Source: Candidatus Nitrotoga sp. CP45 (lineage in GTDB: Bacteria > Bacteroidota > Bacteroidia > Flavobacteriales > Flavobacteriaceae). Taken from it: a stretch of 18,016 nucleotides of DNA. The position numbers and the translations under genes were made by a program. The stretch is taken from assembly GCA_943329165.2 (NCBI GenBank), contig CALQCV020000012.1:1-18016 (forward strand), written 5' to 3'. This document shows, one piece after another, positions 1 to 8,180 of this stretch. The notes under the pieces are model-generated. The model worked only from the letters and a program-made list of their open reading frames with translations. It was not told the DNA's origin and did no database searches. Each line of letters opens with the position of its first letter. The stretch's first letter is position 1.

Positions 1-864
1 AGTGCGTTCTTCCAAGCGTTTAGCTTCCAGATGTTTTCCAATTTCTTTGAAGTAATCGACTTGTTTTACCAAATCCTGTTGGATATCCCAAATCGCTGCT
101 TGCAAAACATCAGGCGATGTCACAAACATATTCGCAGGATAAATATTCAGCTTTTCATAGCGTTCTAGCACTTTGGAACTTTTGGCATCAAAGGCTTCTA
201 TTTCTTCAACTTCATCACCAAAGAAATGCACCCGATAAGGTTCATCCGCATAGCTTGGAAAAATATCAACGGTATCGCCTTTTATTCTGAATGTTCCGGG
301 CGTAAATTCAGCTTCGGTTCTTGCGTATAAACTTTGCACTAGGCGGTGTAATAATTTGGTACGCGATATAATTTCATTTTTTGCAATCGAAACAACATTT
401 TTTTGAAATTCTACCGGATTTCCAATTCCATACAAACACGAAACGGAAGATACCACAATGATATCACGACGTCCCGAAAGCAGGGCAGAAGTAGTGCTCA
501 AACGCAGCTTTTCCAATTCCTCATTGATAGACAAATCTTTTTCAATATAAGTGCCCGTTACCGGAATAAAAGCTTCAGGCTGGTAATAGTCGTAATACGA
601 AACAAAATATTGTACCGAATTGTTTGGATAAAACTGTTTGAATTCGGAGTATAATTGCGCCGCTAATGTTTTATTGTGTGCCAAAACCAATGTTGGTTTG
701 TCAACATTTTGTATCACATTGGCAACAGTAAATGTTTTTCCCGAACCAGTCACACCCAATAAAGTTTGGTATTTATCACCGTTGAGAATTCCAGCAGTAA
801 GTTTCTCAATAGCTTGAGGTTGATCGCCTGTAGGTTTGTAATCGGATACGACTTGGAATTTCAT
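1..864 (-). CDS. uvrB: UvrABC excision nuclease subunit B (5' part only)
   Basis: UvrB is the damage-verifying DNA helicase-like ATPase of nucleotide excision repair; it takes over damaged DNA from UvrA and recruits UvrC. The visible 288 residues start MKFQVVSDYKPTGDQPQAIE, the usual UvrB N-terminus. The Walker A motif GVTGSGKT is at residues 37-44, LAHNKTLAAQLY follows at 61-72, and the YYDYYQPEA segment of the beta-hairpin that clamps one DNA strand is at 90-98. The sequence then continues through the UvrA-interaction domain (GDTVDIFPSY). The frame is open to the left edge, so the remaining helicase motifs, YAD/RRR region and C-terminal UvrC-binding domain lie outside. The start is fixed by family homology. 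A Bacteroidota -7 box lies 19 bases upstream. Nothing is odd in the visible part. Confidence 0.96.
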   Translation of the reverse strand, partial: MKFQVVSDYKPTGDQPQAIEKLTAGILNGDKYQTLLGVTGSGKTFTVANVIQNVDKPTLVLAHNKTLAAQLYSEFKQFYPNNSVQYFVSYYDYYQPEAFIPVTGTYIEKDLSINEELEKLRLSTTSALLSGRRDIIVVSSVSCLYGIGNPVEFQKNVVSIAKNEIISRTKLLHRLVQSLYARTEAEFTPGTFRIKGDTVDIFPSYADEPYRVHFFGDEVEEIEAFDAKSSKVLERYEKLNIYPANMFVTSPDVLQAAIWDIQQDLVKQVDYFKEIGKHLEAKRLEERT

Positions 865-883
865 TTTTTGGTTGGCTAAGGGA

Positions 884-891
884 CAAAGTTA
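884..891 (-). promoter_or_regulatory. candidate -7 box of the uvrB promoter
   Basis: On the minus strand this reads TAACTTTG, an exact match to the Bacteroidota sigma-A -7 element TAnnTTTG, 19 bases before the uvrB start codon. I see no TTG at the expected -33 distance, so only half of the promoter is supported. Confidence 0.45.
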
Positions 892-929
892 CAAAGTTTG
901 ATCTCATCTAATAAGCTAATCTATTTATT

Positions 930-1874
930 TTAAAACGTCCAATTTTTTTGCTGTGCTTCCGATAAAAAGGTCCAAGCTACAATTCGGCTAATCTTTTGGC
1001 CTTGCGCCATGTCGATGGTTTTGATTTCTACCGCACCAACTTTGCTCAATATTTTATACATGCTTTTCAGATTGTCTTTTTTGGAAACCAAAGTCGTAAA
1101 CCATAAACATTGCATTGGATATTTGACACTTTCGTAAATCATTTGCGTAATGAAACCTAATTCTCCGCCTTTGCACCACAACTCAGTATTCTGACCACCA
1201 AAGTTTAAAACAGGCTTATCGGCTTTCTTATTTTCCAAAGTATTAACTTTTCGTAAAGCACTTTTCGCAGCTTCTTCTTGCGATGAATGAAATGGCGGAT
1301 TGCATATTGTGAAAGCAAATTTGTCTTCTGGTAGAATGATATTTTTAAAAATAAATCGTGGTTCTATTTGCGATTGCAAGCTGATAGCATCAATTAGTTT
1401 CGGATTGTTGGTTATGATTTTCTTGCAGTTCTGAAGCGCCTTTTCATCAATATCTGTCCCGACAAAACTCCAGCCATAAGCCGAATTTCCTATGATTGGG
1501 TAAATGCAATTGGCACCAATACCAATATCCAAGCCAACTATATTTTCTCCTTCAGGAATAATTCCGTTATTGTTTTTTGCCAATAAATCAGCGATGTAGT
1601 GAATATAATCAGCGCGTCCTGGAATAGGCGGACAAAGATAATTGGCTGGAATATCCCAGTTTTGGATGTCGTAATTTGATATCAATAAAGCTTTATTAAC
1701 TGCTTTTACTGCTTCGGGGTCACTGAAATCAATGGTTTCTAATTTATACTCATTGACAAAAACAAACTTTTCTAATTCTGGATAAGCCGATATTAATTGT
1801 TCAAAATCATAACGAAACCGATGCGGATTTCTGGGATGTAAACTTGTTTTTTCGGAGGTATTTTGAGTTTTCAA
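930..1874 (-). CDS. rlmF: 23S rRNA (adenine-1618-N6)-methyltransferase RlmF
   Basis: RlmF uses S-adenosylmethionine to methylate N6 of an adenine in domain III of 23S rRNA (A1618 in E. coli numbering). The 314-residue protein begins its conserved core with LHPRNPHRFRYDF (residues 12-24), a hallmark of this family. The SAM-binding motif I is DIGIGANCIYP (116-126), and the N6-adenine methylase catalytic motif NPPF is at 192-195 followed by HSSQEEA. The length is normal for the family. It lies downstream of the thiamine diphosphokinase on the same strand with a 102-base gap holding a hairpin repeat, so cotranscription is uncertain. No clear -7 box is visible before the start. The family assignment is firm; the exact target base is taken from E. 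coli. Confidence 0.93.
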   Translation of the reverse strand: MKTQNTSEKTSLHPRNPHRFRYDFEQLISAYPELEKFVFVNEYKLETIDFSDPEAVKAVNKALLISNYDIQNWDIPANYLCPPIPGRADYIHYIADLLAKNNNGIIPEGENIVGLDIGIGANCIYPIIGNSAYGWSFVGTDIDEKALQNCKKIITNNPKLIDAISLQSQIEPRFIFKNIILPEDKFAFTICNPPFHSSQEEAAKSALRKVNTLENKKADKPVLNFGGQNTELWCKGGELGFITQMIYESVKYPMQCLWFTTLVSKKDNLKSMYKILSKVGAVEIKTIDMAQGQKISRIVAWTFLSEAQQKNWTF

Positions 1875-1896
1875 CGTGTTATTTAGTTTTTAAATT

Positions 1897-1953
1897 ACCG
1901 CAAATTCGCAAATTATTTTATGTATGTGTTTTTTTAATTTGTGGATTTGCGGT
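1897..1953 (+). repeat. inverted repeat forming a 19-bp hairpin
   Basis: The left arm accgcaaattcgcaaatta (1897-1915) and right arm taatttgtggatttgcggt (1935-1953) surround a 19-base loop. Read as plus-strand RNA all 19 positions pair, two of them as G-U wobbles; read as minus-strand RNA those two positions become mismatches. There is no long U-tract after the minus-strand hairpin. It fills the gap between rlmF and the thiamine diphosphokinase gene. The 'cgcaaa' tandem style resembles dispersed intergenic repeats that I recall from Flavobacterium genomes, but copy number cannot be tested here. Confidence 0.6.
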
Positions 1954-1976
1954 CTATATATTTATGGTTATTGCTT

Positions 1977-2639
1977 TTAATCCCAGCATTCCATCAGTAA
2001 TAAATCGCCCTCTTTATGAATAATAGAAACGATGCCGTCTTCGGTTACATGATTGCTGCTTCCTGTTCGGTAACCAATGGTTAAATTGTCATTATTCAAA
2101 GGATAAAAAAGATTTTTAGTAGAAATTCCAGTTACTTTTCCAATTGGAATTAGGGATAGAATCGTATTGGCAGTATACCATTTTTCGAAATTGTTTTGCA
2201 ATAGATAAACTTTTGAATGATCATCGAGAATCACAATTTTCAAAAGATTTCTATAGGCAACAATATTCGTTAAATTGGTAATGGTATGATCGGCACGTCT
2301 TCCTGTTGCCCAAATGACATTGGCTGCTTTGTGACCTTTTTCGATTAAATAATCAAATGCTTTTTCTAAATCGGTTTTCTCCTGATTGGGAGCATATACT
2401 ATTTCGATAGGATATTGTTTTTCCTTGTATTGATTAGCGTCAAAGCCTCTGTCAAAATCGCCTAATAACACATCGACTTTGATTTCTAATTCGAGAACTC
2501 TTTCTATAGCCGAATCTAAAACAATCACTATTGGCGACCATTCGAGAAGTTGTCCCAACAATTCGAAACTGCAGGCTTCGCCATTAGCAATAATTAAAGC
2601 GGGTTCTTGGTCATCGCGAACGATGTGGTGTGAGGACAT
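1977..2639 (-). CDS. thiamine diphosphokinase (thiamine pyrophosphokinase)
   Basis: The enzyme transfers pyrophosphate from ATP to thiamine, giving thiamine diphosphate in the cytoplasm. Family signatures are in the right order in 220 residues: LLGDFD (58-63) for metal and ATP binding, the acidic QEKTDLEKA (86-94) corresponding to the family's DKTD...KA, and GRRADHTITN (113-122) corresponding to G.R.DH...N. A smaller beta-rich C-terminal domain contributes to thiamine binding (TGISTKNLFYPL and YRTGSSNHV regions). The usual GDFDS is GDFDR here, a small variation. It lies 92 bases downstream of the DUF4249 gene on the same strand, and an imperfect -7 (TACCTTCG, 2669-2676 on the minus strand) could give it its own promoter. 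Bacteroidota often link this gene to thiamine uptake genes, but no PnuT is present here. Confidence 0.92.
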   Translation of the reverse strand: MSSHHIVRDDQEPALIIANGEACSFELLGQLLEWSPIVIVLDSAIERVLELEIKVDVLLGDFDRGFDANQYKEKQYPIEIVYAPNQEKTDLEKAFDYLIEKGHKAANVIWATGRRADHTITNLTNIVAYRNLLKIVILDDHSKVYLLQNNFEKWYTANTILSLIPIGKVTGISTKNLFYPLNNDNLTIGYRTGSSNHVTEDGIVSIIHKEGDLLLMECWD

Positions 2640-2731
2640 TTTGAAGTTCGAAGTTAAAGTTTTACGTACGAAGGTAGCGTTATAAAAGGAATTAAAAAAA
2701 CTTCGTATTTCTAAATTGGCACCTCTTACTT

Positions 2732-3550
2732 TTATTGAACCGTATAATTTCTATAATCAGTTTCGGAGAGATTGAAATATCCTAGGGCAAAATTTGCACT
2801 ATTGGTTTGATTAATTATATTACCTCGAACTGTTGCTGGTGGAGTTGAAAATGGACCATTACCTCCAACTGATATTAGTATGAGTTTATTCATATACTCA
2901 TAATATCGTTTTGAAATCCCATAAATAGTAATATCAAGTTGGTCACCTGCAGCAATGTCTTCATTAATGTACAATCCAAAATTTTGATTTCCATCAGTAA
3001 ATTTATCAGTACCAACTTCAAAAGCTGGTATTACAGAAATATTCGATTTGTATTTGAACATATAAAAGTTTTCGACATTTGCTGGATCATCAAAAAATGA
3101 TTTGATTTCGATATCACTACCTGAACCACCATTGTTGTTTTGTTCAATATTGGTAATTGGGTTAACACTTTTTAAAGTTTCAGTAGCTGTATAGGTTTGA
3201 CCGTTTAGATTAACTGTTAAAACATATGTTTTATTAATTGCTGGGACAAATGTTGAGCAGTTGTAAATACCTGTGTTTGGCGTAGTTTCAATAAAATTAA
3301 AGACTGCATTATCACTATTGGTTACAAAAACAGTAGCGCCAGAAACCGTTGGAATTATACTGTCATAAAAGCCTGTAGTGGTAGATAGTTTTATTTTTTG
3401 TTCATTGCCCAAAGTTCCTTTTTGCCATTGAATTGACCCATCAATTACTAATCTTGGTGCAGCAGTTTCTAAATCTACTTTTATGACATCTTCACAGCTA
3501 GTCAATAAAGCAGTAAAAAGAAAAAGTAGTGTGAATTTATAGAATTTCAT
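2732..3550 (-). CDS. DUF4249 family outer-membrane lipoprotein
   Basis: This is a 272-residue predicted lipoprotein. The signal peptide ends in the lipobox ALLTSC, so Cys19 would be lipidated and anchor the mature protein in the outer membrane. The following CEDVIKVDLETAAPRLVIDGSI is the typical start of DUF4249 proteins, and the rest is beta-rich with repeated Thr/Asn-rich strands (SGATVFVTNSDNAVF; YVLTVNLNGQTYTATETL). DUF4249 proteins are regularly encoded beside TonB-dependent receptors in Bacteroidota. Here the gene starts 4 bases after the stop of the receptor gene, so the two are almost certainly one transcript. By analogy with SusD-type partners it may sit over the receptor and deliver a ligand, but that is inference and the substrate is unknown. 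Confidence 0.88.
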   Translation of the reverse strand: MKFYKFTLLFLFTALLTSCEDVIKVDLETAAPRLVIDGSIQWQKGTLGNEQKIKLSTTTGFYDSIIPTVSGATVFVTNSDNAVFNFIETTPNTGIYNCSTFVPAINKTYVLTVNLNGQTYTATETLKSVNPITNIEQNNNGGSGSDIEIKSFFDDPANVENFYMFKYKSNISVIPAFEVGTDKFTDGNQNFGLYINEDIAAGDQLDITIYGISKRYYEYMNKLILISVGGNGPFSTPPATVRGNIINQTNSANFALGYFNLSETDYRNYTVQ

Positions 3551-3554
3551 GATA

Positions 3555-5924
3555 TTAAAATTTAAAGTTATAACTAATACCGGGAACTATTCCAAATATC
3601 GATAATCGTATTGCTTCATTTGCAGCGGTATCTGCATTTTGTCTGAATGATATGGAAGCTGCATTTTTGCGTCCATAAAGGTTATAAATACTAAAAACCC
3701 ATTCGCTTTGCCATGCTTTTTTCTTATATGGTTTTGGTTTATAAGTTGCGGAAACATCCAAGTGATGATATGTTGTTAATCTGTTTTCATTTCTTAAACC
3801 ATAAGTAGGAACAGTAATTCCTTGGTATTCATATTGTCCATTTGGAAAGGTTACAGGCTGACCAGTTTGCAATACAAAATTAACTCCAAAAGTCCATTTG
3901 GGATTAAAATTATAAGAACTTGTAACCGATAGATTGTGCAGTTTGTCATATCCAAAACGATACCAATTACCATTATTAATTCCTGGTTCACTAGCATTTC
4001 TTCCTGGAGTTCTTTGTTCTGATTTTGATAAGGTATAAGAAACCCAACCGTTAAGTTTACCCGTGTTTTTTCTTAACAATAATTCTAATCCATACGATCT
4101 CAATTCACCATTTAAGATAACTTGTTCTATGGCTTCATTGGCAATCAAATCGGCGCCATCAATATAGTCAATTCTATTTTTTACTTTTTTGAAATAAGTT
4201 TCAACTTCTACGGAATAGTTATCATCTTTAAAATTTCTAAAGTAACCCAAAGCGACTTGGTCAGCAATTTGTGGTTTAATATAGTTATCGCTTGGTGTCC
4301 ATACATCTAATGGTGCTGGCGAAGCAGAGTTTGAAATTAATTGAAGATATTGTGCCATTCTATTATAGCTTACTTTTATTGATGTGTCATCATTTAGCTG
4401 ATAGGAAGCAGTAAAACGAGGTTCCAAATTGTTGAAACTTTCTATAACTTTATTTTTGCCATAGAATTGTGTATAAATAGGAGTGGCTTTTTCATAAAGC
4501 TGTAATTCTTGATTGAAAATTACAGCTTGATTATTCTCATATAAATTTATCGTTGAGCTGCCTAAACGATAAAACATACTAAATCTCAAACCATAGGAAA
4601 GTGATAAATTGTTGGATATTTTTTGTTCTGCATCAATATAAATCGAAGGTTCAAAAGCATATTTTTTTTCTAGTTGTCGGTAATTAATTCCTGATTCAGA
4701 ATTTGATGGTTCAATTATTCCTGGGTTGAAATCATAATATATACCACTTACACCGTAGTTTAATTTTACTTTATCAGTAACATAATGTTTGAAATCATAT
4801 TTGACATTGTAATTTTTTATGCCTGAATTCCAAAGGAAACCAATTAAATTTAAATCTAATCCATAATAGTAATTACTGTAAATTGCTGACAGATTGGAGA
4901 ATAATTTATCCGAAAACAAATGATTCCAACGCAAGTTTAAGGTTGCATTTCCATAAGTATTTATGAAGCTATCATTGATATTAAAAACATCTCTTCCAAA
5001 ATAACCAGAAAGAAATAAATTATTATTTGGGTTGAGTTTATAATTCAATTTAGTATTCAAATCATAGAAATAAGCAGCGTTAGGATTGTTCGAAAGTTTT
5101 AAAAATAGATGGGCATAAGACGCTCTTCCAGCAAAAAGGAAAGAACCTCTGTCTTTAACTAATGGACCTTCTGCAAGCAGCCGACTGGATATTAAACCGA
5201 TACCACCATTCATGCTGAATTTGTTGCTATTCCCATCTTTTTGATAGATATCTAAGACCGATGAAACTCTTCCGCCATAGCGAGAAGGAATTCCTCCTTT
5301 ATATAATTTCAAATCTTTAATGGCATCGGGATTGAAAACCGAGAAGAACCCAAATAGATGTGATGAATTGAAAATAGTAGCTTCGTCCAACAAAATTAAG
5401 TTTTGGTCCGCACCACCACCACGAACATTAAATCCAGATTGTCCTTCACCAGCATTAGTAACTCCAGGTAACGTCAATAAAGCTCTGATAATATCCACTT
5501 CACCCAAAACCACCGGAATTTTTTTGATTGTTGCCGTGGAAAATCTATTGACGCTCATTTCTGGTTTGCGTATATTTACAGTTGTTTTTTCAGTGTTGAT
5601 AATTACTTCTTCTAACTGTTGACCTGTTTCGTTTAACTCGATATTTTTTTTGATGTTCTGTGTTAAGGAAATAATTTCTTCTTTAGTTTCATATCCAACA
5701 TAACTTATTTGAATGCTGTAAGTTCCTTTCGGAATGGTAATAGAATAAAAACCATATTCATTGGTGACAATACCAGCCTTTATTTCTGGGATAAAGAGGT
5801 TGACACCAATTAGAGTTTCATTATTTCTAAGGTCTGAAATTATCCCGCTAAGGGTAAATTTTTCTTGTGAAAAGGAAATAGTTGTTGTTAAAAACAAGAA
5901 CAATAGCATGATTTTTTTTTGCAT
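3555..5924 (-). CDS. TonB-dependent receptor with carboxypeptidase-like N-terminal domain
   Basis: This is an outer-membrane beta-barrel receptor driven by TonB. I place the start at 5924, giving 789 residues beginning MQKKIMLLFL with a signal peptide cleaved after SFSQ (about residue 20). The longer frame from 5972 would put hydrophilic residues before the signal and overlap the likely -7 box. Residues about 22-105 form a carboxypeptidase-regulatory-like beta-sandwich (FTLSGIISD; GIVTNEYGFYSI; SYVGYET). The plug is about 127-226 with FNVRGGG at 165-171 and YKGGIPSRYGGRVSSVLDI at 208-226. The rest is barrel, ending in SYNFKF with a terminal aromatic residue as required for barrel assembly. 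It is the first gene of a unit with the DUF4249 lipoprotein. No SusD-like gene is present, and the ligand cannot be read from the sequence. Confidence 0.93.
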   Translation of the reverse strand: MQKKIMLLFLFLTTTISFSQEKFTLSGIISDLRNNETLIGVNLFIPEIKAGIVTNEYGFYSITIPKGTYSIQISYVGYETKEEIISLTQNIKKNIELNETGQQLEEVIINTEKTTVNIRKPEMSVNRFSTATIKKIPVVLGEVDIIRALLTLPGVTNAGEGQSGFNVRGGGADQNLILLDEATIFNSSHLFGFFSVFNPDAIKDLKLYKGGIPSRYGGRVSSVLDIYQKDGNSNKFSMNGGIGLISSRLLAEGPLVKDRGSFLFAGRASYAHLFLKLSNNPNAAYFYDLNTKLNYKLNPNNNLFLSGYFGRDVFNINDSFINTYGNATLNLRWNHLFSDKLFSNLSAIYSNYYYGLDLNLIGFLWNSGIKNYNVKYDFKHYVTDKVKLNYGVSGIYYDFNPGIIEPSNSESGINYRQLEKKYAFEPSIYIDAEQKISNNLSLSYGLRFSMFYRLGSSTINLYENNQAVIFNQELQLYEKATPIYTQFYGKNKVIESFNNLEPRFTASYQLNDDTSIKVSYNRMAQYLQLISNSASPAPLDVWTPSDNYIKPQIADQVALGYFRNFKDDNYSVEVETYFKKVKNRIDYIDGADLIANEAIEQVILNGELRSYGLELLLRKNTGKLNGWVSYTLSKSEQRTPGRNASEPGINNGNWYRFGYDKLHNLSVTSSYNFNPKWTFGVNFVLQTGQPVTFPNGQYEYQGITVPTYGLRNENRLTTYHHLDVSATYKPKPYKKKAWQSEWVFSIYNLYGRKNAASISFRQNADTAANEAIRLSIFGIVPGISYNFKF

Positions 5925-5963
5925 AAAATAAATAATTTTTTGATTGCTCCTTTGATGATTAAA

Positions 5964-5971
5964 CAAAGGCA
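5964..5971 (-). promoter_or_regulatory. possible -7 box for the TonB receptor operon
   Basis: The minus strand reads TGCCTTTG, one base off TAnnTTTG, 39 bases before the preferred start at 5924. It overlaps the alternative upstream ATG at 5972, which argues against that start. No -33 TTG is seen at the right spacing. Confidence 0.3.
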
Positions 5972-6059
5972 ATGTTACGAATGATTTGTTAATCTATGGT
6001 TAAATTGAAGCCATTTTTGAAAAGAATTTGAATACTTTTACGACTTAAATAAATAGTAT

Positions 6060-6731
6060 ATGAAAGCAGTTTTTGCTTTTTTATTTTTAATCTTATTTTC
6101 CTTCAAAGGTTTTTCTCAATTTGAGTTGCCTAAGAAAACAATTTCAATTGCCCCAATTTCAAATCCAAAAGGTGCTGTTTCGCCAACAAGTTCAAAAGCT
6201 ATTGCCTATCCAAGCATTTTTGACAAAAAAGACAAATTAGGAGAAAGTGTTTCGTTGCTAAAGAAAAAACCCGAAGAAGAAAAAAGCATATTTGAAAAAG
6301 AACAGTTTGCCAGTCCGGTGAAAGTGTATACAGATAAAATGAACAAAGATGTCACGGATGGTAAAATTTACGATTATTATAAAAAAGATTATCTGTTAGC
6401 AACGTATAAATGTTCAACAGCCACTGCAAAATTTACACTCAAGGATTATGGTGATCCCGATGGAGATGTTGTTCGTATTTGGCTCAATGATGAAATTGTA
6501 ATTGATGCAATTACCTTAGAGAGAGGCTATAGAGAAATTAAATTAAATCTTAGAAACGGTCAAAACCTATTGGTCATTGAAGCACTAAATGAAGGGATGG
6601 TTTCTCCAAACACAGCTCAGTTTTCTATCTTTAATGATAAAGGCGAAATTATAGGAAATAATCTTTCGGGCTTATTGACCAATGTTAAAGCCACAATTAT
6701 TATTAATAAAGTTGACATTTTAGGACAATAA
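6060..6731 (+). CDS. secreted protein of unknown function with C-terminal beta-sandwich-like domain
   Basis: The 223-residue protein has an N-terminal signal peptide (hydrophobic residues 3-14, likely cleavage after GFSQ at 20). A low-complexity, Lys/Ser/Pro-rich stretch follows (about 21-85), including LKKKPEEEKS. From about 110 to 220 there is a beta-rich domain with DYGDPDGDVVRIWLND (129-144), LNLRNGQNLLVIEALNEG (162-179) and SPNTAQFSI (182-190). This pattern (DxGxxDGDxxxxxLN, then LxxGxNxLxxxAxNxG, then PNTA) occurs in other secreted Bacteroidota proteins, so it is probably a real extracellular or periplasmic domain. I cannot name the family. There is no lipobox and no Por-type C-terminal sorting signal that I recognise. 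It is divergent from the TonB receptor (135 bases) and convergent with icd. A weak -7-like TACTTTTA lies at 6033-6040. Confidence 0.82.
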   Translation: MKAVFAFLFLILFSFKGFSQFELPKKTISIAPISNPKGAVSPTSSKAIAYPSIFDKKDKLGESVSLLKKKPEEEKSIFEKEQFASPVKVYTDKMNKDVTDGKIYDYYKKDYLLATYKCSTATAKFTLKDYGDPDGDVVRIWLNDEIVIDAITLERGYREIKLNLRNGQNLLVIEALNEGMVSPNTAQFSIFNDKGEIIGNNLSGLLTNVKATIIINKVDILGQ

Positions 6732-6770
6732 AAAAGGCGGTTTCATTTCTAAAAACGAAACCGCCGTTTT
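6732..6770. terminator. bidirectional terminator between the secreted-protein gene and icd
   Basis: The stem ggcggtttc (6736-6744) pairs with gaaaccgcc (6757-6765) across a 12-base loop. A-rich sequence on the left and gtttt on the right give a U-rich tail in both directions. It begins right after the plus-strand stop codon and lies 22 bases beyond the icd stop, as expected for a shared terminator of convergent genes. Confidence 0.85.
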
Positions 6771-6792
6771 AAATATATTTCAAAGCTAAATT

Positions 6793-8016
6793 TTATCCCA
6801 ATTTAGCATCAAGATTCTCTTTAATAGCCGCCAAGAAACCTTCAGTAGTTAAATAATCAGCAGCAGTTAAACCTTCTGGTTTTACTAACATGGCTAAGTC
6901 TTTAGTCATTTTTCCGCTTTCTACAGTTTCCACACAAACTTGTTCCAGTTTTAAACAAAAATCTATTAAATCCTGGTTTCCGTCTAATTTTCCTCTATGC
7001 TCTAATCCTCGTGTCCAAGCAAAAATTGATGCGATTGGATTCGTAGAAGTTGCCCGACCTTTTTGGTGTTCTCTGTAATGGCGTGTTACCGTTCCGTGTG
7101 CAGCTTCTGCTTCAACTGTTTTGCCATCTGGAGTCACTAATACAGAAGTCATTAATCCTAGTGAACCAAATCCTTGTGCAACTGTATCCGATTGAACATC
7201 ACCATCATAGTTTTTACACGCCCAAACAAATCCGCCGTTCCATTTCATGCAAGACGCAACCATGTCATCGATTAATCGGTGTTCGTATGTAATTCCGTTA
7301 GCATCAAAATCCCCTTTGTAATGTTGTTGATACACTTCTTCAAAAATATCTTTAAACCTTCCATCGTAGGCTTTTAAGATAGTGTTTTTAGTAGAAAGAT
7401 ATAAAGGCCATTTTTTTGTCAATGCCATTTGGAAAGAGGAATGAGCAAAACCATAGATACTTTCATCCGTATTATACATCGACATGGCAACTCCGTCACC
7501 TTTAAAGTCGTAAACATTCCAAGTAGTCGTTTCACCGGCTTCATTGGTAAATGCCATTGTTAACGTTCCTTTTCCTTTAATAACTTTATCAGTTGCTTTG
7601 TATTGATCCCCAAAAGCGTGACGTCCAATAACAATAGGTTTTGTCCAACCTTGAACATAACGAGGAACGTTTTTCATTATAATTGGCTCACGGAAAACAG
7701 TTCCGCCAACGATGTTGCGAATGGTTCCGTTTGGTGATTTCCACATTTCAGAAAGATTAAATTCTTTTACTCTTTCTTCGTCCGGAGTAATCGTGGCACA
7801 TTTTATACCTACGTTATATTTTTTGATGGCTTCTGCTGAGTCGATGGTCACTTGGTCTTTTGTAGCATCTCTGTGCTCTATACCTAAGTCATAGTATTTG
7901 ATATCTAATTCTAGATAAGGAAGTATTAGTTGTTCTTTGATAAAACTCCAAATAATTCGTGTCATTTCATCACCATCCAATTCTACTACTGGATTGGCTA
8001 CTTTAATTTTTGCCAT
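6793..8016 (-). CDS. icd: NADP-dependent isocitrate dehydrogenase, eukaryote-like type
   Basis: The enzyme oxidatively decarboxylates isocitrate to 2-oxoglutarate with NADP+ in the TCA cycle. I choose the start at 8016 ([20 protein letters not shown], 407 residues); the longer frame from 8109 adds 31 residues with no family match and would cover the promoter. The sequence resembles the homodimeric enzymes of animals and fungi rather than the E. coli type. Substrate residues fall at Ser94, Arg100, Arg109, Arg132 and Tyr139, the same numbers as in human IDH1. The catalytic Lys is at 210 ([13 protein letters not shown]), and metal-binding Asp residues are at 250, 273 and 277 ([14 protein letters not shown]). 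The NADP-binding region [17 protein letters not shown] is present. It is a single-gene unit between a shared terminator and an exact -7 box. Confidence 0.96.
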   Translation of the reverse strand: MAKIKVANPVVELDGDEMTRIIWSFIKEQLILPYLELDIKYYDLGIEHRDATKDQVTIDSAEAIKKYNVGIKCATITPDEERVKEFNLSEMWKSPNGTIRNIVGGTVFREPIIMKNVPRYVQGWTKPIVIGRHAFGDQYKATDKVIKGKGTLTMAFTNEAGETTTWNVYDFKGDGVAMSMYNTDESIYGFAHSSFQMALTKKWPLYLSTKNTILKAYDGRFKDIFEEVYQQHYKGDFDANGITYEHRLIDDMVASCMKWNGGFVWACKNYDGDVQSDTVAQGFGSLGLMTSVLVTPDGKTVEAEAAHGTVTRHYREHQKGRATSTNPIASIFAWTRGLEHRGKLDGNQDLIDFCLKLEQVCVETVESGKMTKDLAMLVKPEGLTAADYLTTEGFLAAIKENLDAKLG

Positions 8017-8053
8017 ATTGTTGAGGTTAATTTGTTTTAAATTTTCGCGATAG

Positions 8054-8061
8054 CAAATATA
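8054..8061 (-). promoter_or_regulatory. -7 box of the icd promoter
   Basis: The minus strand reads TATATTTG, an exact TAnnTTTG match, 37 bases upstream of the chosen icd start. No TTG is found 19-21 bases further upstream. It supports the start at 8016 and argues against the longer frame from 8109. Confidence 0.5.
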
Positions 8062-8180
8062 AATAATAAGATATAAATTCGGTTGCCGACAATCACGAAA
8101 TCGATTCAATTATGAAATTGTCATTTTAACTGTGAAAACCTGCCAATTTAATAAAATAACGGATTTAAATTTAGAAAATA

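Noticed and set aside
403..654. 83-residue plus-strand frame inside uvrB
   Set aside because: It lies entirely within the uvrB coding sequence on the other strand, has no recognisable motif and is best seen as a shadow frame.
5925..5972. Upstream ATG of the TonB receptor
   Set aside because: It would put a charged stretch before the signal peptide and overlaps the likely -7 box; the internal Met gives a normal signal sequence.
5925..6059. TPP or cobalamin riboswitch before the TonB receptor
   Set aside because: The spacer is short, very AT-rich and lacks the conserved motifs of either riboswitch.
7050..7292. Plus-strand frame within icd (also several similar frames in trmD, the ABC gene and glgC)
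   Set aside because: Antisense shadow of a highly conserved gene; no promoter or family match.
8017..8109. 31-residue N-terminal extension of isocitrate dehydrogenase
   Set aside because: It does not match the family, would cover the exact -7 box at 8054-8061, and the start at 8016 aligns with the usual N-terminus.
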